A DNA stretch of 64,000 nt. Source: Aselliscus stoliczkanus (taxonomy: Eukaryota; Chordata; Mammalia; Chiroptera; Hipposideridae). The stretch covers positions 157,961,434-158,025,433 of the forward strand of contig CM066727.1 of the NCBI GenBank assembly GCA_033961575.1, read 5' to 3'. The position numbers were made by a program, and so were the translations under genes. The notes beneath the pieces were generated by a model, which saw only the letters and a list, made by a program, of their open reading frames with translations, had not been told where the DNA came from and made no database searches. This document shows positions 24,590 to 35,605 of this stretch, in pieces; within the stretch, counting starts at the first letter, position 1, and each line of letters starts with the position of its first letter.

Positions 24590-25250
24590 TCCCTGGCAGC
24601 TGCCAAAGATGGTGGATGTACTCAGCGGCGGGCCACCACCTGAGCCTTAGGTGATCATCATAGCCAAGTAATACCGCTAGGCAGGAGGGTAGTTTCTACA
24701 TAAACAAGTTGCGGTACCTGGTCTTCTTCCACAAACACATGAACACCACCAGCTCGTTCTGTGAGCCCTGCTGCTTCTGGTCCTCTGCCACTTTAGGGCC
24801 GTACCACTTCATGGCCCCTATCTGCTTATGTTGGCAGAACCATGAGAGGCATTTTGCTGCTCAAGACCAAGTGAGGCCTAGCAGCCCTGGGCTGCCTCAA
24901 GGTATTTGATGGGATCCTGCCCCTGTCTACCCCATGAGAAGAAAAAGCAGATGGTGGATTTTACTGTCCTCAAGGCTGTGTGTCTGAAGCCTGCTTGTAA
25001 GTTTGCCTACCTGGGGAGCCTAGTTCACATGGTTGTCTGGAAGTACAGGTGTTGATAGACACCCTGGACAAGAAGGCCAAGATCCATTACAGGAAGAAGC
25101 AGCAGCTCATGATGCTGCAGAAATGGGCTGAGAAGAATGTGGAGGAGACAACTGACAAGTACCAAGAGGTCCTCAAACCCATGGACTCCTGGTTTGAGTC
25201 CAAGAAAGACTGTATTTCTCATGCTTAGCCTGGCCTTCCCTTCTTCCAGA
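24590..25250 (+). pseudogene. RPL13A: RPL13A processed pseudogene (ribosomal protein uL13)
   Basis: The stretch aligns by eye to the RPL13A mRNA from its short 5'UTR (GGCAGCTGCCAAAGATGG, ATG at 24,609) through the coding region, without introns. Recognisable blocks include the AAACAAGTTG(C)GGTACCTG region near 24,705, GAACACCACCAGC, GGTATTTGATGGGATCC near 24,900, AAGATCCATTACAGGAAGAAG near 25,080, and the C-terminal AAGTACCAAGAGGTCCTCAAA followed by TGA at 25,195. A degraded copy of the 3'UTR (AAGACTGTATTTCTCATGC) follows. Deletions near the 5' end, an insertion around 24,760, in-frame stops and frameshifts rule out a functional protein. It is a dead L1-mediated retrocopy. The parent gene lies elsewhere. 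Confidence 0.9.
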
Positions 25251-25399
25251 CCTAAAGGAGGCAGTCCCAATGTCCAAGGGCAACAGGCAGCCACTTAAGA
25301 GTGGCCCTGAAAAACAGCAGTGAGGGGAATGCTTCTAAGTAGGCAGGGTTTTGGCTACTGCATCTGGCCATTTACTTTGTATAGAAAGTTATGGGCACT

Positions 25400-26740
25400 G
25401 GCAAAGGAGTGTCTGCTTGGTCAATCAGGAGGGAGAAAGACGGGGATAAAGAGGTCTGGGAAAGAGGCATGTGTGTGATCTGTAAAAGTGGACATGAAAT
25501 GTTAAGATCTTTGTTTCACAAGTTAATGCACAGCAGATGGCATCCACCACAGAAGAGGCACTAAACAACTACAAGAATCAACGACTTGTCCATAGGTCAG
25601 TTAGTCTCTGCCATGGGCTACACAAGTGTTAGTCCAATAGGCCTGTGATACAAATGGGGACAGGAATGGAGGTTATACACAGAACAAACAACATGGGATC
25701 CCTCTTACCAAGGCTTATTTATCTGCTGCCATTGTCAACTAGTCAAACTGCCAGCAAAAGAGACCAATGCTTGGCCCCGAGTATGGCACCAACCTTTGGT
25801 AGGTCTACTAGCTATTTGGTTGCAAATTGTCTACACTGGACTCACTCCATCTGGAAGTAGTATCAGTCTATCTTGATTGCTATTTAAACATATTCCAACT
25901 TGGACCTCCTGCCTGAAAGGTCTTAGCCAGCACTACTAAGGGTTTAGAGTGTTTGATCCACTGACCAGGGAATTGGTGCAGCAGTGGACACATGAACATG
26001 GGACCCACTGATCCTTTCATATACTACCCCACCTAGACAAACTGGTAGACTGATAAGAGCATGGAAATTACCTGTTAAAGATTCAGCTGAAGTGCTAGGA
26101 TGCAAAGCAGAACTTGTGAGGAGGGGCACCATCCTTTAGGGCTCAGGTACACTCGAAATTGATATTCATTATATGGTTCAGGGTCCTTCATAGAAAGAAG
26201 AGCTGGGTCCAGTAGCTGAAGGATCGAAGTAGGAGTATCTCTGTGTACTGATTCCCAATGATCCACTTGGGGAATTTTAACCTTCTTTCCCCAGCGGTTA
26301 GAAGTTTTGGCTACTGGAGGGGAATTGCTTCCACTAGGAGACACAGTAAGAGTCCCACTAAATCCCAGCTGCTGCCTGGTCATTTCAGACTTCTCATCCC
26401 AAGAAGCAAGCAGGCAATAATAGCTGACCCCGATCTTCAGCAAAGTAGCTGTTATGCAGTAGGGGCAGGAAAGAATATGTGGGATACCCAGGTAATCAAT
26501 TTGGGTGTCTTGGTTTTCACTTGCCCAATTTGGATAATACATAGACAAGTGCCGCAACCACAACTTGTGAAAGACCTGGTGATGCAAGACTCAGACCCCT
26601 CCGTGAAGAGGGTCTGGGTTATTGTACTAAGCTACCTAGTCCAGAAGAGGGTAAGGGGAATCTAGAATGGGTAGCAGAGAAAGGATATGATCAGCTTCAA
26701 CGATAGCCCCAAGAGCAGCTTCAAGGACTATAGTTAAATT
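25400..26740 (+). mobile_element. Decayed ERVL-type endogenous retrovirus, pol remnant
   Basis: Short translated stretches resemble the 3' half of ERVL pol. An integrase zinc-binding/core region lies near 25,660-25,860. After a scrambled stretch there is the dUTPase-like tail near 26,380-26,640, which in class III (ERVL) elements lies downstream of integrase. Several stops and frameshifts and a large internal deletion or rearrangement at about 25,870-26,250 make it non-functional. No env is seen, as expected for ERVL. An LTR-like sequence follows immediately. Identification is from memory of the family. The precise subfamily is not called. Confidence 0.7.
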
Positions 26741-26744
26741 TCTA

Positions 26745-27178
26745 GTTTCTCCAGGAAAAGGGACCCAAAAGAATTTTGGAATGGCTGCTGCTAGACCTGG
26801 GTGGACAGCCACGGATATCATCACGGTGCCCTGTGGAGATTTCCCCACGCAGGATTGAAGCAGTCATTCCACCAGCTGCTGGAAGTGCTGGGGGCTGACA
26901 GTTTTCAAGTGAATCCTTTTCCAGAGCTTCCCCTTGGCTCAAGAGGACCACCTTACCTTTCTGCATTCAGCCAGACTGATTGGTCCTTGAGGTAGCATCA
27001 AGTCTGCAGAGCTCCCTTGTGGGGATGGCTGAGGGCTTTGTTGGACTGCATCACAGTTCGACTTCTTCCTCTGCCCAATCCTGCTTCCTTTACTCTTTCC
27101 ACAGCACTCCCCAATGAAATTTCTGGACCCCAAGCTTCATCTCAAAGTACATTTCCCAGGGAACTCAATCTATGATAG
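26745..27178 (+). mobile_element. ERVL-associated LTR (MLT2-like)
   Basis: Directly downstream of the ERVL pol remnant and in the same orientation. The 3' end (CCCAGGGAACTCAATCTATG at 27,153-27,172) matches the usual ending of MLT2-class LTRs. A pyrimidine-rich stretch and a CACTCCCCAATGAA stretch precede it. The 5' edge is approximate. No promoter activity can be judged. Confidence 0.6.
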
Positions 27179-27730
27179 GTTCCCTTCCTGTGTATCTTAT
27201 AACTGTTAGGACCTTTTTTGTTTTAAGTTAAAAAAAAATCAAAATTGCTTAAATAAGGAAGGGGATATATTGGCTCCCATAACTGAGCAGGTATCAGGAT
27301 TAATTTGATTCAGAGGCTTAATGATGTCAAGGACCCAATCTTGCTCCATTTCTCTGCTCTGTCTTCCACTGAAGCAGCATTATACTAAAGCTAGCTTTGT
27401 TCACAATGACAGTAGCTGCAGAAATTCAAAAGTTTATATTCTCAACCTTCACCTCCCAAATGGAAAGACAGTAGGCTTTAGGTAGCTGCATTAGAAGAAC
27501 ATGGAAAAATCTTTCACAGAGATACCAGCTCTTCAACTTTCACTGACACAAACTGGGCAGTCTGAGTGTCCTAAACCACTCACTGTGGCAAGGGGTATGG
27601 GAGTACCTTGAATGGTTTAAAATAATCAAAGTTCATTCCTGGGATTGGTGGTATGTTTTAAGCCTTGCCTTCCACAGCCACATGGATGCTACACAAGCAG
27701 GAGGGAGAGAAAGGATGTTGTGGAGACAAA
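27179..27730. other. Unclassified intergenic DNA between two LTRs
   Basis: The text around 27,340-27,700 resembles an old medium-reiterated repeat. No gene seen. Confidence 0.35.
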
Positions 27731-28640
27731 CTATTAGTTTGCTAGGGCTGCCCGAGTACCACAGATGGGGTGATAAAATAAGAGAAATCTATTTTCTCAG
27801 TTTCCGGGGGCTAGAAGTCTGAGATCAAGGTGTTGGCAGGGTTGTTTCTTCTGAGGCCTCTCTCCTTGGCTTGTAAAGGGCCACCTTTTCCGTCTGCATT
27901 CACATAGTCTTCCCTCTGTTGTGCACATGTCTGTGTCTAATCTCCTCATCTGTCCAGTCATATTGGATTAGGGGCTATCCTAAAGACCTTATTTGAACTT
28001 AATCACCTTTTTAAAAGCCTTATCTCTGAATACAATTACTGTATTTTGCCATGTATAATGGGCACTTTTTTGCCCAAATTTGTGAGGGAAAAATAAGGAT
28101 GCACATAGTTCCATATCTATATAAATATTTTTAATTCTTTTATTTATGCTTGTAAGTTAAAAGTGTAACTCTAGAAATCACTAAAGATATCCATATGCAA
28201 AATAATACCCTGGAATACAATAACTGGTTTTGTTGAACTTATGATGAACTTGCAACGACAAAGAGCTCTTGACCTTCTATTATATGATGTGTAAATATCG
28301 TAAATTTGTGCCCGGTACATAAAATTTCTTGTAACTTGTATCTGTTCTTGCGTTTTGTAATTATTTGTTACATAAAATTTCTTGTACCATAATATGTTAA
28401 AAAAATAAATGCCAAAATTCCTTTATAATACAAAAAACAAGTATCTAAATGTAAACAAGTAAAAATTTGAATTAAAAAATTAAAATAAAAGATTTTTTTT
28501 CCCCTGAAAGTCTGGCCAAAAAATGTGGGTACACATTATACACGGGAGCACATTATACAAGGCAAAATACGGTACATTCTGAGGTATGTATGGGTGGTTA
28601 GGACTTCAACCCAGTAACTTTTGAGGGGAGAGGGGCACAA
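27731..28640 (-). mobile_element. MLT1-class LTR, split by a later DNA transposon
   Basis: The left part (27,731-28,038) reads as the reverse complement of an MLT1A/B-type LTR, starting TTAGTTTGCTAGGGCTGCC and passing TCATATTGGATTAGGGGC near 27,959. The right part (from 28,573, CATTCTGAGGTATG then GTTAGGACTTCAACC) is its continuation. The two halves join exactly at a TA, where the element at 28,039-28,572 is inserted. Confidence 0.8.
28039..28572. mobile_element. TA-flanked non-autonomous DNA transposon nested in the MLT1 LTR
   Basis: The ends are inverted repeats: CTGTATTTTGCCATGTATAATG at the left and the reverse complement of CCGTATTTTGCCTTGTATAATG at the right. TA is present on both sides (28,037-28,038 and 28,573-28,574). 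TA duplication suggests the Tc1/mariner superfamily. The 534-bp AT-rich interior has no transposase similarity that I can see. I do not recognise the family by name. Confidence 0.78.
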
Positions 28641-29134
28641 ACAACATCAGCATCAATTATAAATTAAAATTATTTTTATCTCCTTGATTGTTATACTAAA
28701 TTGTAAATAATGTACAGGGAAAGACAATCTTGTATATCTCTATACCACCAGTGCCTAGCACAGTGTGGTACACAGTAGGCAGATAATACAAGATAATGAC
28801 TGCTGTTTGAGGACTGTGAAGAGGTCACTGTATTTGGCAAGTATGAGGTCACTGGTGACATTTTCCAGGAGTAGTTTCAATGGGGTGGTAGCGGCATAAG
28901 CCTAATTACAGTGGGTTTAAGAATGAATAGACAGATTTGGCAATATAAAAATTAAAACTTTCTTACAATGAAAACACCATAAGCAAAGTCACAAGATATA
29001 CTGTAATTTATGAAAAAAAAAAAAGTACCTACATATACAGAACACCAAGAATTAAGAGCGCTAACATAAAAGGGTTCCTATAAAAAGATCAGAAAAAGAC
29101 GAAGACAAACAGCTTAACATAAAAACATATGAAG

Positions 29135-29545
29135 GGGCTGGCTGAGTGACGCATTGGTTAGGAGCTTGCTTGGGATGCCAGCGGCCCCAGTTCGGATCCC
29201 ACATATGAGGGCCAGTGACACTGCCCTCTACAGCTAAGATGGTGAACAACAGCTCCACCTGGAGCTGTGCTGCGAGCACCGGTAACGGTGTAGGCTGCAG
29301 CCCCTGCTGCAGTGGGCTGCCATAGGCTACAGTGAGTGGCCCGCAGCCAGCATGAGCTGCCAAGAGCCGCTGTGAGCAGCCATCCAGAGGCCAGCTACTG
29401 ATCTGCCTCACCCAAGGAGAGCGCAATGATAATGCCAACATGGGCCAGTGAAGCAATGTCCTCCACAACTAGACTGAAGAACAAAAGGACAGCAACTTGT
29501 CTGTTCCCCTCCCCCAATTCCCCAATAAAATCTTAAAAAAAACCC
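29135..29545 (+). mobile_element. Long composite SINE
   Basis: Full-length long form. The tail has lost one copy of the CCCCAATTCCCCAA block. TSD AAAAACATA(T/G)GAAG flanks both ends. Confidence 0.9.
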
Positions 29546-29549
29546 AAAA

Positions 29550-30760
29550 ACATAGGAAGGTTATGAACAGCCCAAAAATACATATATGAAAAGAAGTTGA
29601 ATCTCACTAGTAGTCAGGGAAGCACTAATTAAAATAACAGTGAGGTAGCATTTAATGCAAACTATACTAACAAAAATTTAAAATTCATGCTTCAATTTTG
29701 ATAAGAGATGGAGAAATAGACATTCTTCTACCTTTTAATTGGAGTGTAAACCACAATAATTTTAGAGGTAATCTGCCAGTGTGTCACTCAAGACATCTTT
29801 AGTCAAAAGTAACAGAAAACGCAACTCAACTCTTCTCTCCAAAAGTCATTTATAGAGTCATACAACTGAAAATCTAGACATAGCTAAATTAAATCTATCT
29901 AAGTGTTATCATTGGAATCTAGTTTCTTTCTTTGTCTTAGCTCTTCCTCTGATTGAAGTCATTTTCAATAAAGGTCTCTCTTCATGAAGAGAGCTTACAT
30001 CCTTACGACAAGTGCAGCAGAGAAGAAAAGTCCGTGATCTAATTCTTATTGGCCTGAATTGAGTCATGTGCCCATCCCTGTACTATAGTACATTATAACT
30101 AGTAGGATATTATACTCTTACTGACCAAATACAAAAGCCAATGGAGGAGTCATACCGTTTGTAACCCCACAGATTAAGAGAGAAGGGGGACTAATTCATC
30201 TGAACAAAACTGAGGCACTGTTACTTAGTAAAGGAGGAGATGAATGCCGGTGGCAAAACAAACCAAACCAAACCAATACATACCATCTACAGGCAGTATC
30301 TATTAAAATAAAAAACATACGTATCTTTTGACTCAACAATCTCACTTCAAGGATTCAGTTCTATAGAAAAAAAATTGCACAATTTTAAAGAGATACATAG
30401 AAGAATAGTTATTTCAGCATTGTTTATAATGATACAAAATCTGGACAAATCTGCATTACTCAATAAAGGAATGACTCAAAAATTGTGGTATATTAATACT
30501 ATATATTGTGCAACTAATTAAAAGAATGAACTAGCTAAGTAAGAAAACTGTTAAGACAAAGAAAGCTGCAGAAAAATATATGTGGTGTGATTATTTGTAA
30601 AAATAAAAATCCAGACCTCCATTTATGTGTTTCTACAACCATTGGAAAAAGTATGGACAGAAATATCAATCTTTTAACATTGGTTTTTATCTAATATTGG
30701 GATGAAGAGCAGAAAACTATATTTTTCTTTACATAAGTCTGAATATACTTTATATACTTC
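29550..30760 (+). mobile_element. L1 3' end fragments with an unclassified insertion
   Basis: 29,550-29,790 reads as the ORF2 C-terminal region (ATCTCACTAGTAGTCAGGGAAG). 30,330-30,760 is the later part (TCAACAATCTCACTTCAAGG, CAAAGAAAGCTGCAG). Between them, 29,790-30,300 looks like a different old repeat that I cannot name. Confidence 0.6.
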
Positions 30761-31558
30761 TGTGTTGTGTGAATGGTTAAAAATAATGCTTATTACCTTT
30801 TAAAAAACGAGAACAGAAAGTGAAATGAGGAAGCAGTCTTAAAATGTAAACTATTTTTAGATTTGGAGAGAAGAGAGAGAAATTAATTTCCAATAAAGAA
30901 GAGACAGAAAATATTGAAGGCAGCATGACCCATGGAACAGTCCTTGAAGGGATGGAGGGAATCGGTTTCAGAGCAGAGTCCCAGATGTACCAGGGCTGTG
31001 AGGTCTTCACTGTTCTACAGGGAAATGGAAATAAACAAATGGAGTAGTTCATAAATTTTAGTTTTTTGGTGTTGCAAATGCATTTCTTTTAGGAAATCAT
31101 GGTGATAAGAGATGAGAGAACTGTAAAAGTGTATACTGTTATTTGTCAAGTTTAAAAAGCCAGCACTCCTATGTCAGTTCCCAAACTGTTTGAAATGTTA
31201 ATGGTCCATAAATCCCAAAGTATGGAAGAAACAGATCTACAGCCCAAATAGAAAGCTACGTCTTAAGTGAGAGAAGGGTTAATGCTTCCTGGGTGATGGA
31301 AGAAAACAAGTGTGTTTGGGTATAGACATTATAGACAGACTTTGTAGCTATAGGGGAATAAGCTGAGGAAGCTATTTCTTAAAAAGACCTTAAAAAGGTC
31401 TTTTGCTGGGTTCAGGGTTGAAGGGCTCAGCACGAGTGATTGCAAGGTTGAGACTTGAGGGGAGTGGTAAAAACGTGCAAGAGGTGCTGTAGGGACTGGG
31501 AGACCAATCTGAGAGAGGCAAAGTGAAGTCTTCAAGTTCAGAATAACCTATGACTATA

Positions 31559-31893
31559 TAGTTGACTCTTGAACAACCCGAGGATTGGAGGCACCAACCC
31601 CCCACACAGTTGAAACTCTGTGTATCATTTTTAACTCCCCTCCTAACTTAACTACTATTAGCCTACTGTTGACAGGAAGCCTTACCGATAACATAAACAG
31701 CCAATTGGCACATATTTTGTATGTTATATGTATTATATACTGTATTCTTAAAGTAAGCTAGAGAAAAGAAAATGTTATTAAGAAAATCATAAGGAAAAGA
31801 AAATATATTTGCTGAACAGTGTATATTATTGAAAAAAATCTGCACATAAGTGGACCTGTGCAGTTCAAACCTGTATTGTTCAAGGGTCAAATG
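31559..31893. mobile_element. Tigger-family (pogo-type) non-autonomous DNA transposon
   Basis: The left end (T)AGTTGACTCTTGAACAAC and the right end, the inverse of CATTTGACCCTTGAACAA, match the common 'GTTGACCCTTGAACAAC' Tigger-type ends. TA flanks are seen. The interior (GCCTACTGTTGACAGGAAGC near 31,661) fits the same family. Confidence 0.82.
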
Positions 31894-33770
31894 TATTTTG
31901 TTCAGATGTGCTCTGTTATGAAACTGTCCTTGGTCCCTTTGATAGTCTCTCCTTTGATTGACACACCCTGCCCTAACCCAGCATTTTGTTTTTATTCCTT
32001 TTATGGTATTTGTATTCTTCCTTAGTTTGTTTTTGTACTTTTCTTATCTGTACCTACTAAGCTGTCTCTGAGACACTGTTCATTCATTTATAACCACAGT
32101 ACCTCCCAGATAGTAAAACCCAATTGATTATTGCTGAAATAAATTTAATTCAACATAGAAAATAAATGAATAATAATCAGTGTCATCCTGATTAAAATGC
32201 TTCACAGTTGTGAAAACAGAAATAAACCATTGGCTTCAATTCCTGTAAATTAACTTTTCTTAATATTAATAGCATGTATTTTTCATTCCTTACAAAGATA
32301 TTGTATATTTGGGTGTTTTGCTTGTAAGAGTCTTAAACTACACACCCTTCGAATTCATACACTTCTGCTACAAAAATGCCACAGAGATCATTAAAATAAA
32401 AACTTCTACTACAAGATATGGAAACTGAAGACCAGAAAAAATAGGTGATTTGTTCAAAACTGCAAGTCTTAAGTGACAGAGTCCATATTAGAACCACTTA
32501 ATCCAGTGTCTCTATACAATGATTCCTATCTTAATTTGAATTTTATTTTGTATTCAATTCATAATACTTAATAATAGCCATTATTGCTGATAAACCTCTG
32601 TCAAAATCAATACTGATTATCCTTCATTTGTAAAGATGTCACTATAGGTTTCTGTTGCTCTGTGAGAGCTTTGATATTTTAAGTGTTGGGTAAAATACCA
32701 TACGCCATTTGGGCATTCATTTGAATGTTGTTTCATGATGCATATCATTTGTGTTTTTTTAATGATTATAATCAAACCTAAAATGTTGTGGTGATGGCTG
32801 GTGTATCAATCTTTACTCCTGCATTTTATAGTTCATTTTTTATTTATCTTTATTATTATTTATATTTTATTTATCTTTATATTTATCATTTTTATTAACT
32901 TTGTATCTTTCTATTATAAACAAAAAATATCGAAACAACAGAGAGAATAATAAATTTTTATCATGCAAACATAATTAGGAGGATGCTGCATGTACAGAAA
33001 TATATATGGTCTTTTCCCTGGGAAGGCAAGAGACGGGCTATTACAAACCACCACCTTCTTTTCTATTTGTACATGAAAGTAGAAACCACTAGCACATTAG
33101 CATTAAGAGCATTTTTCTCTTAAAACATGGTCACATAATACCTAGGAGGCCAACTATATAGTGAAACATTTATGATCTGCCAGTGAATAAATATACCAAA
33201 AGATTCTTATTGTTTAGTTTTGCTGAAACAGTATACCGTTATTTCCAATTTAAAAATTATAGTTTGCTATTTGACAAATGTTATCATTTGACCTTTAATT
33301 AAATTTTAAGAAAGAACATTTTCCCCAAAACAGATTTTTATATAAAATACACACAGAAGAATTTTGCAACAGAAGTCTCTATCTGGAGTTAAACTAGTAG
33401 AGGTCAGGTTCCCTAGGGTGAAGGCAAGCCATGTGTCTAGAACAAAGCTACACCCTTATTGTGCTGGATAGCTCCTAACAGTGCTTTTGATCTGGTTCTA
33501 CGGTATGATTCTTTGAACAAAGTTTTCAGTGATTGTCTTAATCATCCTTTAAAACATTCCTTATAATGTACTGTTTGCTCGGATAGTGACAGGGATAGGC
33601 CCACTGTAAGAATTTAATTTTTTTTTTCCATCAGCAGAAAGCATTTTAACTCCTCTAGATCTTTGTTCCTTCAACTATCCCAAACACATTTAATTAATGG
33701 CCATTTAATTCCCAAACGTCATATCAAAAACTATACATTGTAAAACTCCAAAGACTTTGAAATAGAAAGA
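31894..33770. other. AT-rich intergenic DNA
   Basis: A (TTTA)-rich run lies at 32,830-32,890. No gene or clear repeat otherwise. Confidence 0.45.
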
Positions 33771-34819
33771 CAGGCTGCCATTCGTTTATTCCTTCAGCAA
33801 TTATATTACCAAGTCCTTCCTGAGTGACAGGCACTGATTCAGCAGCTGTTGTTTCAGAAGTGATCCAAGACCTTCTCCCGGCGCTCACAGTGTGAGACAC
33901 AGACACTGAGCGGACCAGACACCGTGCATAGGATGAGGGTGCCAGAGAAGCGACCTCACAGTGCGGGGAGAGGGGACACGGCCACCAGCCTTGTCTGGGC
34001 GAGTGTGGCAAAGAGGTGACCAGTTGGCGGGATCTCGAGAAAGTGGGCGGGAGGTGGCGGGGGAAGGGAGTCACCGTAAGCAGGGCTCCGTCTGCCCGGC
34101 TAGAAGACAGCACCGCGCCCAGAAAGGGAGGAAAAGAACAGATGACAAGAAAAGGTGCGAGCGGCAAGGCTGGCTGTGACTGACACCTGGGTAAGCCAAG
34201 GCGGCAGGGCGGTCCCGAGGGGGTGGGTGGGGGCTGACTTCACCCCATGGGAGCTGCTAGCTGGACAATGGCCTGGGCTGGGGGAATGAAAGGACCACCC
34301 GGTCAAAGGGGTGGACACCGAGGGCAAAAGCAGTCAGGAGCTTGAAGAAATTGTCCAGAAGGGAAAACATGAGTTTAAAGAGTCTTTTTAAAAAGTATGT
34401 AGGGTATTGCTGAGTTAAAACAAAAGATTTAACAACCCAACAGGGAAGGAATACACAAGGACACACAGGTTCCATATCACAGGCTCCAACAAATGACTGA
34501 ATGAATCATCATATGTGACTAACTACCACTCGGGCATTTTTTTTAAATGCCCAGCAGGAGGGAAGAAAGAGGTGGGCTTACAAAAGTTACGGGGCACTTT
34601 AAATCTCCCCGCAGGATGTATTCCAGGTGGGCAATGCTGCTGGGTGAAAACTCAATCCACCGCCCAACAACACAGTAACACTCTTCTCAAAATCAGAGTG
34701 CTATAAAGGTAAGATAACAAAAGCTGCGCAAAGCCCCTCACGTCCAGGTCCACAAGAGCCTCCCACATTGTCTTCATCAACCGAGCCAAAGCACCGCCAA
34801 ACAGGAGACTACTCCAGCG
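33771..34819. other. Promoter-upstream DNA with an old repeat trace
   Basis: GTTTATTCCTTCAGCAATTA and CTGAGTGACAGGCACTGATT near 33,786 look like the start of an old repeat. 33,870-34,330 is GC-richer, as a shore of the CpG island. Confidence 0.4.
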
Positions 34820-35089
34820 CTGCACGCACGGCGCAAGCGCACAGGCCACAGCGGGGGCGGGGGGCGGGGCAAGGGGGCTCTTTCCCAGAAGCCCTCGCCA
34901 CTCGCCGCCTCGCTCCCTCCCGCTCAGCGGCCGCGTGACGTGACTCCGCCCGCCACGTTCCTCTGTCGCAAAAAGTGGTTTGCCGGCTCCCCCCTGCGGG
35001 CCCGCTGAGCTCTGCAGCTGGTGTGCACGCAGGGCCCAGAGCCAGCGAGCTGGGAGAGTGCGGCGGGTCCTGCCGCCGCCGTCCCCGTA

Positions 35090-35403
35090 GCGTGTCGACA
35101 GTGGCGGCGCGGCTGAGCGGAGCGAGGGAGGGGGTGAGGGGAGGGAGGAGGCCAGACAAGGCGGGGGGAGGGGGAGCAGCGGTGGCGCAAGCCGCGCGGA
35201 GCAGCGCAGCCCGGGTCCGCTCCCTTCACGGCGGCCGCCTCCCGACGCAGCCGGCAGAGCCGGCGCCCCAGCGGCCCCCCGGAACCCCTCCAAGCGGCCG
35301 TAGGAGTCTTGGTGGGGCCACTGGGCGGTGGCGTGGCGGGGACCGAGGGAGACGTGCCGTGCGGCCGCCGCCGCCGGAGCAAGCGCCTGGACCTCGGCCT
35401 GAG
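35090..35403 (+). other. SCAF11: Probable SCAF11 non-coding first exon (5' end approximate)
   Basis: Within the CpG island a good donor (CCTGAG|GTAAAC) sits at 35,403/35,404 on the same strand as the coding exons. The next recognisable SCAF11 exon starts at 61,352, with its own acceptor and only 21 bases before the ATG, so an upstream non-coding exon is required. This GC-rich stretch is the only promoter-like candidate upstream. The 5' boundary is a guess: there is no TATA box, and initiation is probably dispersed between about 34,960 and 35,250. Other donors in the island, or extra small 5'UTR exons inside the intron, cannot be excluded. Confidence 0.6.
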
Positions 35404-35568
35404 GTAAACACGGGCCGACCTCACGGGCGGACGGGCTTGCGCAGCTGTCGGGGCGCGCTGGGGGCCCGGGCGGCGGGCGGGCCGACAAAGTTTGGGAACC
35501 TGGCGCGGCCCAGGCGGCGTCCTGCGCTCGGAGGAAAGTTGCAGCCGCCGGGCTCGGCGCGGGAAGCG

Positions 35569-35605
35569 GCGGCCCGGCGGCCCGGCGGCCCGGCGGGGGA
35601 GGCCT
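35569..35605. repeat. GC-only short tandem repeat in the CpG island
   Basis: About four copies of a nine-base unit close to CGGCGGCCC run together just inside the presumed first intron of SCAF11. They end in a G-run (CGGCGGGGGAGG). Repeats of this type vary in length and can form G-rich or slipped structures. Function unknown. Confidence 0.85.

Noticed and set aside
25025..25294. Minus-strand frame of 89 codons
   Set aside because: Antisense shadow of the RPL13A pseudogene.
26075..26587. Minus-strand frame of 170 codons
   Set aside because: It lies in the decayed ERVL remnant. No recognised domain on this strand, and length alone is not enough.
33724..34167. Minus-strand frame of 147 codons just upstream of the CpG island
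   Set aside because: Moderately GC-rich island shore with low-complexity Ser/Pro/Leu text. No splice partners or domains seen. A non-coding divergent transcript remains possible.
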